DNA of 13,690 nt from Actinomycetes bacterium (GTDB taxonomy: Bacteria > Actinomycetota > Actinomycetes > Mycobacteriales > Micromonosporaceae): NCBI GenBank assembly GCA_021793335.1, contig JAJYSW010000072.1:1-13690 (forward strand). Direction: 5' to 3'. The position numbers and the translations under genes are program-made. Positions 1-7,080 of this stretch are shown here, piece after piece. Numbering within the stretch: position 1 is the first letter of the stretch; every line of letters begins with the position of its first letter. Below the pieces are notes generated by a model. The model was not told the origin of the DNA and ran no database searches. It worked only from the letters and a program-made list of their open reading frames with translations.

Positions 1-1031
1 ATCTGACCGGCGGCATGGGCTCGCGCCACCAGGACGAGGGCTTCGGTGAGGACTGGGAGCTGCCGCCCGACCGCGCCTACTGCGAGACCTGCGCGGGGAT
101 CGCCTCGGTCATGGTCTCGTGGCGGCTCTACCTGGCCACCGGGGAGGTGCGGTACGCGGATCTGATCGAGCGCACCTGCTACAACGTGATCGCCGCTTCG
201 CCCGATGAGGACGGACGCGCCTTCTTCTACGCCAACCCGCTGCACCAGCGCACCGCGGCGGCCGACGTGCGGCCCGACCAGGTCAACCCCCGTGCCGAGG
301 GCGGTGTGCGGGCGCCCTGGTTCGACGTCTCGTGCTGCCCGACGAACCTCGCGCGCACGCTGGCCCACTGGCAGGCGTATGCGGCCTCGGTCGAGGGCGA
401 CACCGTCTCGCTGCTCCAGTACGCGGCCGGGACGATGCGCGTGTCGCTCGGCGAGGGCGAACTGGCGCTGCGCGTCACGACCGAGTACCCGTACGAGGGC
501 GCGGTGCGGATCGAGGTCGTCGAAGCGCCTGAGCGCGGGGTCGGTCTGCGGTTGCGGGTGCCGAACTGGGCCGAGGGCGCCACGCTCGCCGATGGCTCTG
601 GTGTACGAGGGGTCGAGCCCGGGTGGGCGCATGTGCGCGGACCGCTCGAACCGGGCGCGGTCATCACGCTCGACCTGCCGGTGGCCCCCCGCCTGACCTG
701 GCCCGACGAGCGCATCGATGCCGTCCGCGGCTGCGTCGCCGTCGAACGGGGGCCGCTGGTGTTGTGCGCGGAGTCGGTCGACCTGCCCCCTGGTTTGTCG
801 CTTGAGGATCTACGTGTCGACCTCTCCCGTCCACTTCGCGCCGAGGGCGACGGCGCCCTCGTGCAGGCGATCGCCGCGCGGCCGCCTCGACCGGCCCCCG
901 GGAGTCCTCCTTACCGTTCGGCCGCGGCGCCCGCGGCGGTGTCCGCCGCTCACGAGGTGCGGCTCGTTCCGTATCACCGGTGGGCGCGGCGGGGGAGCGC
1001 GGCAATGCGGGTGTTCCTTCCGGTGGCGTGA
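1..1031 (+). CDS. GH127 beta-L-arabinofuranosidase-like glycoside hydrolase, 3' part (5' end outside window)
   Basis: This is the C-terminal part (about 342 codons) of a glycoside hydrolase family 127 protein; full-length members are about 650 residues, so roughly half is missing upstream. The reading frame is open from base 3, so the Met at base 15 is internal and not a start. Counting from that Met, the GH127 active-site set aligns in spacing with Bifidobacterium HypBA1 (Glu322, Glu338, Cys340, Cys417, Cys418): Glu8 in DEGF is the expected acid/base, Glu24 and Cys26 in YCETC and Cys107-Cys108 in DVSCCPTN are the expected zinc ligands, and Cys107 is the expected nucleophile. The C terminus has the usual Y-H-R-W...M-R-V-F-L-P ending. 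Family members release L-arabinofuranose from beta-linked arabino-oligosaccharides. Sugar specificity here is inferred; the paralogous DUF1680 families have other substrates. No neighbour on the window side appears to belong to its operon. Confidence 0.9.
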   Translation, partial: LTGGMGSRHQDEGFGEDWELPPDRAYCETCAGIASVMVSWRLYLATGEVRYADLIERTCYNVIAASPDEDGRAFFYANPLHQRTAAADVRPDQVNPRAEGGVRAPWFDVSCCPTNLARTLAHWQAYAASVEGDTVSLLQYAAGTMRVSLGEGELALRVTTEYPYEGAVRIEVVEAPERGVGLRLRVPNWAEGATLADGSGVRGVEPGWAHVRGPLEPGAVITLDLPVAPRLTWPDERIDAVRGCVAVERGPLVLCAESVDLPPGLSLEDLRVDLSRPLRAEGDGALVQAIAARPPRPAPGSPPYRSAAAPAAVSAAHEVRLVPYHRWARRGSAAMRVFLPVA

Positions 1032-1075
1032 GGGACTGCGCTCGGGAGCTTCGTGCGACCGGAGTCAGAACGGGC

Positions 1076-1103
1076 GGCGTCGCGGCCGAGTGGCCGCGAC
1101 GCC
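1076..1103 (+). terminator. Hairpin after the GH127 gene
   Basis: A perfect 12-bp GC-rich stem (GGCGTCGCGGCC with GGCCGCGACGCC) closes a 4-base loop, 45 bases after the GH127 stop. No T-tract follows, which is common for actinobacterial terminators. It separates the glycosidase gene from the copper operon promoter. Confidence 0.65.
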
Positions 1104-1168
1104 ACCCGCGTCGCTGTCGGCGGCCCGCCGTGCCGAGTCACGGCCGAGCGGTCCGCTGAGTCTATGCA

Positions 1169-1196
1169 TTGACAATAGTGAATGTTGTGGGATCAT
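1169..1196 (+). promoter_or_regulatory. Candidate sigma70-type promoter of the ycnI operon
   Basis: A consensus -35 box TTGACA (1169-1174) is followed after 16 bases by GATCAT (1191-1196), which matches 4 of 6 positions of the -10 consensus. The patch 1161-1196 is visibly AT-richer than its surroundings. A weak dyad, ACAA-N9-TTGT (1172-1188), lies in the spacer and could be an operator. A start near 1203 would leave a leader of about 68 bases before ycnI. Confidence 0.5.
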
Positions 1197-1270
1197 GGGG
1201 GCGAACAGCATCGGCATGGCGAGCGGGCCCGCCTCACCCCGAGCAGTCCATGTGAAAGCAGAGAACCAAC

Positions 1271-1993
1271 ATGCAGCGCGACACCAATCGCCTCCTCGCC
1301 CGCACGCTCCTCCCGGGCCTCGCCGCCGGGGCGCTCGTCCTGGGCCTGGGCGGTCCGGCCGCAGCCCACGTCACCGTCTCGGCCGACGGCACCGCCGCCG
1401 GCAGCTATACGCTGCTGACCTTCAGCGTCCCCCACGGCTGCGAAGGCGAGGCGACCACCGCCATCGCCATCCAGATCCCCGAACCGCTCAACTCGGTGAC
1501 CCCCACGGTCAACCCCAACTGGGACGTCGAACTGGTCTCCGCCGAACTCGATGAGCCGATCGCCGACAGCCACGGCAACGAACTGACCGAACGCATCAGC
1601 GAAGTCGTCTACACCGCGCACGAACCGCTGCCCGACGGCCACCGCGACACCTTCGAACTGTCGCTGCGCCTGCCCGAGGAAGCCGCCGGAGAGCACCTCT
1701 TCTTCCCGGTGCTCCAGTTCTGCGGCGACGTCGAGCACCCCTGGATCCAGGTCGCCGACGAAGGCCAGGACCCCGGCGACCTCGACTCGCCCGCGCCCTC
1801 CATCGAGGTGACCACCGCCGGAGCGGAGGCCGCCGCAGCCGACGAGGACGCCGAGCCCGCCGCCGAGTCCGCCTCCGAGGACCGCGAATCGGACTCCTCG
1901 GGGAACCTGCTCGCCTACGCGGCGCTCGCGCTCGGCGCGCTCGGCGCCGTGCTGGGCGGGATCGGCCTGCTCAAGGGACGCCGGACCTCATGA
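1271..1993 (+). CDS. ycnI: YcnI-like DUF1775 copper-binding membrane-anchored protein
   Basis: This 240-residue protein has an N-terminal signal peptide (about 1-32, ending GPAAA) followed directly by His33, then a DUF1775 domain to about residue 180. An acidic Ala/Glu/Asp linker (about 184-211), one C-terminal membrane helix (about 212-235) and a basic tail follow. This is the layout of Bacillus YcnI, in which the mature N-terminal His takes part in a mono-histidine copper site. Two cysteines (57 and 151) may form a disulfide, and Trp84 in NPNWDVEL and Trp158 are candidate site residues. The protein should sit on the outer face of the membrane and hand copper to, or chaperone it for, the CopCD protein encoded next. 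Start: ATG with a weak GAGAA ribosome site at 1261-1265. Its TGA overlaps the next ATG (ATGA, 1990-1993), implying translational coupling. The family call is firm; the metal role comes from family knowledge. Confidence 0.9.
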   Translation: MQRDTNRLLARTLLPGLAAGALVLGLGGPAAAHVTVSADGTAAGSYTLLTFSVPHGCEGEATTAIAIQIPEPLNSVTPTVNPNWDVELVSAELDEPIADSHGNELTERISEVVYTAHEPLPDGHRDTFELSLRLPEEAAGEHLFFPVLQFCGDVEHPWIQVADEGQDPGDLDSPAPSIEVTTAGAEAAAADEDAEPAAESASEDRESDSSGNLLAYAALALGALGAVLGGIGLLKGRRTS

Positions 1994-3672
1994 CCGCACG
2001 CCGCGACCGAGTGCGGGCGGCGCTCCACCGGACGGCGACGGGGCTGGCGCTGGCAGTGCTCCTGTGGACCTCGCTGCCCGCGCAGGCGGTGCAGGCGCAC
2101 GCCTCCTTCCTCGGCGCCGACCCCGAAGACGGCGCCGCGCTCGCCGAGCCTCCCGAGATGATCACGCTGCACTTCAACGAACCCGTCCAGCCCGTCGATG
2201 AGACCATGCGCCTGGTCGACGCCGACGGCGTCGACCACCCGATCGAGGCGACCTCCCGTGACAACGATGTGGTCGTCGCGATGGGGCACGAGGTCCCCGA
2301 CGGCGGGTACTCCCTGAACTGGCGCGTGATCTCGGCCGACGCCCACCCGATATCGGGCGTCGTGGGATTCACCGTCGGCGACGCGGCGGCAGCCCCGCCG
2401 ATCGAAGCGGACGGTGACGAAGCGGAGGCGCAGGAGGGCCGCACGGCGGTGATGGCGGTGGCCGTCCTGCATTACCTGGGGCTGCTCGTCTTCGCCGGGC
2501 TCGTGTGCTTCCGCGTCGCGATCGCGCGCGAGCTGTGCCCGCCGCGACCGCGCCACCGGCTCCTGCTCGCCTCGGGAGCCACCGCGATCGTCGCGGCGGC
2601 CGTCGCGGTCCCGATCGGCGCGCTCGACCTCACGGGCCTGCCGCTCGACCGGATCGCCGACCACAGCGCGTGGAGCGGCGCCGTCCAGTCCGCGGCGCTC
2701 GCGATCCTCGCACTCACCACTGTAGGACTGGGAGCGGCCTATTGGTGCCTCGCGCGCGGCCGCGGCCGCTGGGCCGGCCCAACGGCGCTCGGTGCGTCGT
2801 CGGTGGCCCTCGCCGCGCCGGTCCTGGTCGGGCACTCGATGCTGTTCGAGCCGCGCTGGGGCATGGTCGCCGCCGACGTGGCGCACCTGTTCGCCGGCGC
2901 GATCTGGACTGGCGGCCTGCTCGGCCTGCTGATCCTGCTGCGAAACGCCCGCCTCCGAGGCGATGCGGGGAACGCCGCCGCCACGGCGAGCGCCGTGGCG
3001 CGCTTCTCGACCTGGGCCGGTGTCACCGTCGGCCTCCTGGGCGCCAGCGGCCTGATCATGGCCCTCATGATCCACCGGGAATGGTCGAGCCTGTTCGGCA
3101 GCCACCACGGCAGGGCCCTGCTGGTCAAGCTCGCACTGGTGGCGCTGGCGCTGGCACTGGCGCTGGCAGGCTGGAACCGGTTCCGCCTCGTCCCGTTGAT
3201 CGAGAGCGCGGGGGACCGAGCCGCCGGGCTGCTGCGGCTCCGTCGGGTCTTGGCCGTCGAGGCCGCCGCGGTGGCGCTGGCGATCGCGGTGACCGGCGTG
3301 CTCGTGAATCTCAGCCCCGACGGGGCGGCCCAGGAACCCCAGTCCTCGACGGTCACGCTGCGACAGGATCTGGGCGAAGGGGAGTTGGCGGCCACGCTGG
3401 AGCCGGGCCGCACCGGCGACAACACGATCCTCCTCGAACTGACCGATGCCGAGGGGCTCCCGATCGAGCCGCTGGAGCCGCCGCTGATCCGCGCCAATCT
3501 CCCGGCGGAGGACTTCGGCCCGGTCGAGGCCCGGGCCGAGGCCGACCCCGATGGCGAGGGCCACCTGGCCCGGTTGCACCTGCCCATGTCCGGCGAGTGG
3601 AGCCTGGAGATCCGTGTGCGCGTCTCGCAATTCGAGGAGCACCACGCCTCGCTCACCGTCACCGTCGATTGA
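1990..3672 (+). CDS. ycnJ: CopC-CopD fusion copper transport protein (YcnJ-like) with C-terminal YtkA/FixH-like domain
   Basis: This 560-residue protein has three parts. Residues 1-36 are a signal peptide ending VQA, followed by a CopC domain (37-130) with His37 at the predicted mature N terminus and Asp117-x-His119 in SADAHPISG, the Cu(II) ligand set of CopC. After an acidic linker (about 131-150) comes a CopD membrane domain with about eight helices between 152 and 440. CopD signatures are the LHYLGLLVFAG helix (His161), GHSM (His282), DVAHLFAGAIWTGG (His299, Trp306) and HGRALLVKL...GWNRF (His373 to Asn396). The tail (about 451-560) is a predicted beta-rich extracytoplasmic domain ending in a GEW-x-LEIRVRV motif like YtkA/FixH domains. 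The likely role is copper import or periplasmic-side copper delivery, working with YcnI. Translation probably depends on ribosomes finishing ycnI. Transport direction cannot be read from sequence. Confidence 0.92.
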   Translation: MTARRDRVRAALHRTATGLALAVLLWTSLPAQAVQAHASFLGADPEDGAALAEPPEMITLHFNEPVQPVDETMRLVDADGVDHPIEATSRDNDVVVAMGHEVPDGGYSLNWRVISADAHPISGVVGFTVGDAAAAPPIEADGDEAEAQEGRTAVMAVAVLHYLGLLVFAGLVCFRVAIARELCPPRPRHRLLLASGATAIVAAAVAVPIGALDLTGLPLDRIADHSAWSGAVQSAALAILALTTVGLGAAYWCLARGRGRWAGPTALGASSVALAAPVLVGHSMLFEPRWGMVAADVAHLFAGAIWTGGLLGLLILLRNARLRGDAGNAAATASAVARFSTWAGVTVGLLGASGLIMALMIHREWSSLFGSHHGRALLVKLALVALALALALAGWNRFRLVPLIESAGDRAAGLLRLRRVLAVEAAAVALAIAVTGVLVNLSPDGAAQEPQSSTVTLRQDLGEGELAATLEPGRTGDNTILLELTDAEGLPIEPLEPPLIRANLPAEDFGPVEARAEADPDGEGHLARLHLPMSGEWSLEIRVRVSQFEEHHASLTVTVD

Positions 3673-3684
3673 GGCCGACCGGCT

Positions 3685-3703
3685 GAAGACCGACCGGGCG
3701 GCG
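3685..3703 (+). repeat. 19-nt sequence shared by two terminator regions, copy 1
   Basis: GAAGACCGACCGGGCGGCG occurs here, mostly within the left arm of the hairpin after ycnJ, and again identically at 13567-13585. Confidence 0.7.
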
Positions 3704-3737
3704 GGCCGCCACAGGCCAGGCCCGCCGCCCGATCGGT
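3689..3737 (+). terminator. Strong hairpin after the ycnI-ycnJ operon
   Basis: A perfect 13-bp stem (3695-3707 with 3719-3731) surrounds an 11-base loop, and the stem continues by six more pairs after a single C/A mismatch, giving a 19-pair helix. It begins 17 bases after the stop codon. Its left arm contains part of a 19-nt sequence repeated near 13567. Confidence 0.8.
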
Positions 3738-3775
3738 GACCGGACCGTCTGCGACGGACCTCTCACCCCCACTAC

Positions 3776-3803
3776 TTGCACTCAGTGCATACTCATGCGT
3801 AAT
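3776..3803 (+). promoter_or_regulatory. Promoter of tetR-mmpL
   Basis: TTGCAC (3776-3781) and CGTAAT (3798-3803) are separated by 16 bases, giving a plausible sigma70-type promoter. Expected transcription starts fall at about 3810-3812, on or next to the GTG start of tetR, so the transcript may be leaderless. Confidence 0.5.
3777..3789 (+). promoter_or_regulatory. Palindromic operator, probably for the adjacent TetR protein
   Basis: TGCACTCAGTGCA is a perfect 6-1-6 palindrome overlapping the -35 box of the tetR promoter. A second short dyad, GCAT-ACTC-ATGC (3787-3798), adjoins it and covers the spacer. Position and symmetry fit autorepression by the TetR-family protein; binding itself is inferred. 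Confidence 0.65.
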
Positions 3804-3811
3804 GTCGGACC

Positions 3812-4462
3812 GTGCCTTCACCACGGGATGTGCCGACCGATCGCCGTGCGCTGCTCAAAGAGCGCCACCGCCGCGCCATCGTCGACGCCGCCGCGGCCCT
3901 GATGGAGGAGACCGGCGGCACCGACTTCACGGTCAGCCGACTCGCCGAACGGGCGAACGTCTCACGCCGCACCGTGTTCAACCACTTCGACACCGTGGAC
4001 GACATCGTGATCGCGGTCGGCTGCGAACTCCTCGGCGGCATCCTCGACCGCTTCGAACTGGGCGCCGCGACCGCTCCGGGAGCCGCGGCGGACCCCGAGT
4101 CGCTGTTCGACGAGATCGCCGACGCCCTGCGAAGCGCCGAACTGGTCGAACCCATGGCGTACCTCATGCGCGTCCTCGGCGGGGACGACCCGGCGGCGAC
4201 GCCGCGATCGGCCGTCATCCTCCTGCGCACCTTCACCGAGGTGAGCGAACGGTTGGCGGCCCAGATCCTCGAACGGCACGCCGCGAGCGACGAGCTGACG
4301 GTGCATCTGCTGGTCGGCTCGCTCGTGAGCGGTCTCGTCGTCATCCACCGCCACTGGGTCGAAGCGACCGGCGCGGCGGTCGACGCGCACTCGCGCCGCA
4401 CCTGGGCACGTCTCCTGGAACGTCTGATCGAGTCGACGCGGAGGGGATACGCATCCGTTTAG
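3812..4462 (+). CDS. TetR/AcrR-family transcriptional regulator
   Basis: This 216-residue protein has a TetR N-terminal DNA-binding domain. Residues 16-34 form the first helix (KERHRRAIVDAAAALMEE), and the helix-turn-helix is about residues 39-59, with recognition-helix pattern ANVSRRTVFNHF. The C-terminal ligand/dimer domain (about 75-216) shows no specific family match I can name. Start choice: GTG at 3812 is the first possible start because an in-frame TAA lies at 3800-3802, and no ribosome site precedes it. With the candidate -10 at 3798-3803 the mRNA would begin at or within a few bases of this codon. The mmpL gene starts 68 bases downstream with no hairpin between, so the regulator probably represses itself and the exporter and is released by an exported compound. 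The ligand is unknown. Confidence 0.9.
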   Translation: MPSPRDVPTDRRALLKERHRRAIVDAAAALMEETGGTDFTVSRLAERANVSRRTVFNHFDTVDDIVIAVGCELLGGILDRFELGAATAPGAAADPESLFDEIADALRSAELVEPMAYLMRVLGGDDPAATPRSAVILLRTFTEVSERLAAQILERHAASDELTVHLLVGSLVSGLVVIHRHWVEATGAAVDAHSRRTWARLLERLIESTRRGYASV

Positions 4463-4530
4463 CGAGCCGATTCCAGCACCCAGCCCTCGACCCGTGATCC
4501 TCCGTCTCCTCTGACCGCCAAAGGAAACCA

Positions 4531-6981
4531 ATGGCCGAACTGCTCTTCAAGATCGGGCGTCTCGCCGCCCGGCGCGCACGCACCGTGATCGCGGTGTGGA
4601 TCGCCGCGCTCGCCGCCGCCGGCGTCGCCTTCGCGCTGGGCGGCGGCACGCTCGCCACCAGCTTCTCGATCCCCGACACGCCGACCGCCGAGGTGACCGA
4701 ACGCCTTGAGACCGAATTCCCGGACGCCGCCGGCGGCACGGGGACGATCGTCTTCGGCACCGAGGACGGCTCGGCCTTCACCGAGGCCCAACAGGAGGCG
4801 ATCGGCGCCGCCCTCGCCGAAGCCTCCGAAGTCGAGGGCGTCGAGACGATCCTGAACCCCTTCGCGACAGAGGCCCAGCGTTCACAGCAGGAGCAGGAGA
4901 TCGAAGCGGGCCTGGCCGCGATCGAGAGCGGCTACGCCGAGCTGGAGGAGGCGCAGGCGCAACTCGACGCCGCGCGAGAGCAGGCCGAGCAGGCCGGCGG
5001 CCTGGAGCAGGCGCGGCCCGAGCTCGACGCCCAGCAGGAGGAGCTCGACCAGGGCCTGGCCGAGCTCGACGCGCAGAGCGCGATGCTCGAACAGGGCTCG
5101 GCCCTGCTGGACATGGCATCGCAGATCCGGACCGTCTCCGAGGACGGCGACACGGCGATCGCCGCGGTGCGGTTCACCGAGGACTCCCTGGCCCTGTCCG
5201 AGGAGACCACGACGGCGCTGATGGAAGTCGTCGAGGACGAGCCCGTGGACGGCGTGCGGACCGACTTCTCCGCCGAGATCGCCGGAGGCGTCCCCGACAT
5301 CCTCGGCGTCGGCGAGGTGATCGGCCTGGCCGTGGCCGCGGTCGTCCTCGTCGTCATGCTCGGCACCTTCCTTGGCGCGGGCCTGCCGATCCTCAACGCG
5401 CTCGTCGGCGTCGGCATCGGCGCTCTCGCGGCCATGTCCCTGTCCGGGGCGATCGAGATGGCCTCGGTGACACCGATCCTCGGCATCATGCTCGGCCTGG
5501 CGGTCGGCATCGACTATTCGCTGTTCATCATCAACCGGCACCGCCGCCAGCTCAAGGACGGCGAGGAGCTGTCCAAATCGATCCCCCTCGCGAACGGCAC
5601 CTCCGGCAACGCGGTGGTCTTCGCCGGAGCGACGGTCGTGATCGCCCTGCTGGCGCTCAACGTCACCGGCATCCCCTTCCTGGGCCTCATGGGCACCGTC
5701 GGCGCGATGTGCATCCTGGTCGCCGTCCTGGTCGCCGTGACCCTCACGCCGGCGCTGCTCGCCCTGCTCGGCGAGCGCATCCTCAGCCGACGCGAGCGCG
5801 CCGCGCTCGCCGAGTCCAGGGCCGCGACTGTCCCGGAGGCGACGGCCGCCTCGGGCGCCGGGGCCGAGGCGCGCCCCATGTCCACCGTGCGGGCGCTGGG
5901 CCGCGTCCTCGCGTGCGTCGTCGCACTGCTGGTCGTCGCGCTGCCCTCGTTCGACCTTCGCCTCAACCTGCCCAACGGCTCCACCGAGGCACACGACTCC
6001 ACCCAGTACCGGGCTTATGAGACGATCGCCTCCGAGTTCGGCGAAGGCGTCAACGGGGCGCTGCTCGTGGTCGTCGATCTGCCGGGCTCGCCCGATGAGG
6101 CCGAACTCGCGGCCCACCAGATCGCCGTCGGCGAGGTCCTGCACGCGCAAGACGACGTCGTGGCGGTCGCGCCGATCGGCACCTCCGCAGACCGGACCAT
6201 CACGGCCTTCCAGGTCGTGCCCGCCGAGGCGCCGACCAGCGAATCGACCGAGGATCTGGTGCACGAGCTGCGCGCGCTCTCCCCGATCGAGGGGACCTAC
6301 GAGCTCGGCGTCGCAGGCTCCGCCAGCGGGAACATCGACATCTCGGAGAAGCTCGCCGACGCGCTCCCGGTCTACCTGGTGGTCGTGGTCGGCCTGTCGC
6401 TGATCATCCTGGTCCTGGTGTTCCGGTCCGTCTACGTCCCGGTCATCGCCACGCTGGGCTTCATCCTGTCCTACTTCGCCGCGCTCGGCGGGGTCGTGGC
6501 GATCTACCAGTGGGGCTGGCTCGCCGACCTCTTCGGCGTCGAGAGCCCCGGGCCGGTCCTGAACTTCCTGCCCACGCTCCTGGTCGGCATCCTGTTCGGG
6601 TTGGCGATGGACTACATGCTGTTCCTCGGTTCGGGCATGCGCGAGGCGTACTCGCATGGCGCGCCGGCCCGGACCGCCGTGGTGCTGGGCATGCGCGCGG
6701 GCCGGGCGGTGGTCACCGCGGCGGCGATCATCATGATCGCCGTCTTCGGCGGATTCATGTTCTCCCACAGTGCGATGATCCGGCCTATCGGCTTCGCGCT
6801 CGCCTTCGGCGTCCTCGTCGACGCGTTCGTGGTGCGCATGATGCTCATCCCGGCGCTCATGCACCTCGCCGGCGAGAAGGCGTGGTGGCTGCCGCGCTGG
6901 CTCGACCGGGTGCTGCCGGACGTCGACGTCGAGGGGACGGCCCTCGAACGCCGCCGCCCTCACCCCGCCGAGCACCGGTAG
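4531..6981 (+). CDS. MMPL/RND-family membrane transporter with coiled-coil insert
   Basis: This 816-residue protein has the duplicated MMPL architecture: one membrane helix (about 17-37), an extracytoplasmic domain (about 40-255), a five-helix bundle (about 260-413), a cytoplasmic linker (about 415-450), helix 7 (about 452-471), a second extracytoplasmic domain (about 475-607) and a final helix bundle (about 612-780). The proton-relay Asp-Tyr pairs of the family are present as Asp328-Tyr329 (VGIDYS) and Asp694-Tyr695 (LAMDYM), and the last bundle has FGVLVDAFVVR. Residues about 120-195 form two heptad-repeat helices, unusual in placement (see findings). Members export lipids, siderophores or drugs with proton motive force; the substrate here is unknown. 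Start: ATG with AAAGGA (4520-4525) five bases upstream. The upstream TetR gene suggests drug- or metabolite-induced efflux. Confidence 0.92.
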   Translation: MAELLFKIGRLAARRARTVIAVWIAALAAAGVAFALGGGTLATSFSIPDTPTAEVTERLETEFPDAAGGTGTIVFGTEDGSAFTEAQQEAIGAALAEASEVEGVETILNPFATEAQRSQQEQEIEAGLAAIESGYAELEEAQAQLDAAREQAEQAGGLEQARPELDAQQEELDQGLAELDAQSAMLEQGSALLDMASQIRTVSEDGDTAIAAVRFTEDSLALSEETTTALMEVVEDEPVDGVRTDFSAEIAGGVPDILGVGEVIGLAVAAVVLVVMLGTFLGAGLPILNALVGVGIGALAAMSLSGAIEMASVTPILGIMLGLAVGIDYSLFIINRHRRQLKDGEELSKSIPLANGTSGNAVVFAGATVVIALLALNVTGIPFLGLMGTVGAMCILVAVLVAVTLTPALLALLGERILSRRERAALAESRAATVPEATAASGAGAEARPMSTVRALGRVLACVVALLVVALPSFDLRLNLPNGSTEAHDSTQYRAYETIASEFGEGVNGALLVVVDLPGSPDEAELAAHQIAVGEVLHAQDDVVAVAPIGTSADRTITAFQVVPAEAPTSESTEDLVHELRALSPIEGTYELGVAGSASGNIDISEKLADALPVYLVVVVGLSLIILVLVFRSVYVPVIATLGFILSYFAALGGVVAIYQWGWLADLFGVESPGPVLNFLPTLLVGILFGLAMDYMLFLGSGMREAYSHGAPARTAVVLGMRAGRAVVTAAAIIMIAVFGGFMFSHSAMIRPIGFALAFGVLVDAFVVRMMLIPALMHLAGEKAWWLPRWLDRVLPDVDVEGTALERRRPHPAEHR

Positions 6982-6989
6982 ACCGGGGC

Positions 6990-7035
6990 CGAGCGCCGTG
7001 CCCAACCCGATCGCCCGGGTTGGGCACGGCGCTCG
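6990..7035 (+). terminator. Long hairpin between convergent mmpL and lacI
   Basis: A perfect 19-bp stem (6990-7008 with 7017-7035) encloses an 8-base loop, nine bases after the mmpL stop. A short T-run (CTTTT, 7042-7046) follows on the plus strand. Because the stem is symmetrical it could also stop transcription arriving from the minus-strand lacI gene. Confidence 0.85.
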
Positions 7036-7060
7036 ACAAGGCTTTTCCGGGACCGCACCG

Positions 7061-7075
7061 ACCGGCCTCGCCGGT
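7061..7075 (-). terminator. Short hairpin just after lacI
   Basis: ACCGGC-CTC-GCCGGT is a perfect 6-bp stem with a 3-base loop, located five bases past the lacI stop on the minus strand. It may contribute to lacI 3'-end formation together with the larger hairpin beyond it. Confidence 0.4.
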
Positions 7076-7080
7076 GGGCC

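Noticed and set aside
3131..3171. GCGCTGGC/GCACTGGC tandem pattern within the CopD gene
   Set aside because: It simply encodes an Ala-Leu repeat in a membrane helix; no array structure extends beyond the helix.
1915..3645. 576-codon open frame on the minus strand opposite the CopC-CopD gene
   Set aside because: The translation is Gln/Arg/His/Asp-rich without domains or membrane segments, while the plus-strand frame has clear CopC and CopD motifs. Long antisense frames are expected where third positions are mostly G or C.
4882..7005. 707-codon open frame on the minus strand opposite mmpL
   Set aside because: It is low-complexity His/Asp/Gln/Arg-rich sequence mirroring the MMPL codons, and it runs through the long hairpin after mmpL. 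No ribosome site or family motif was seen.
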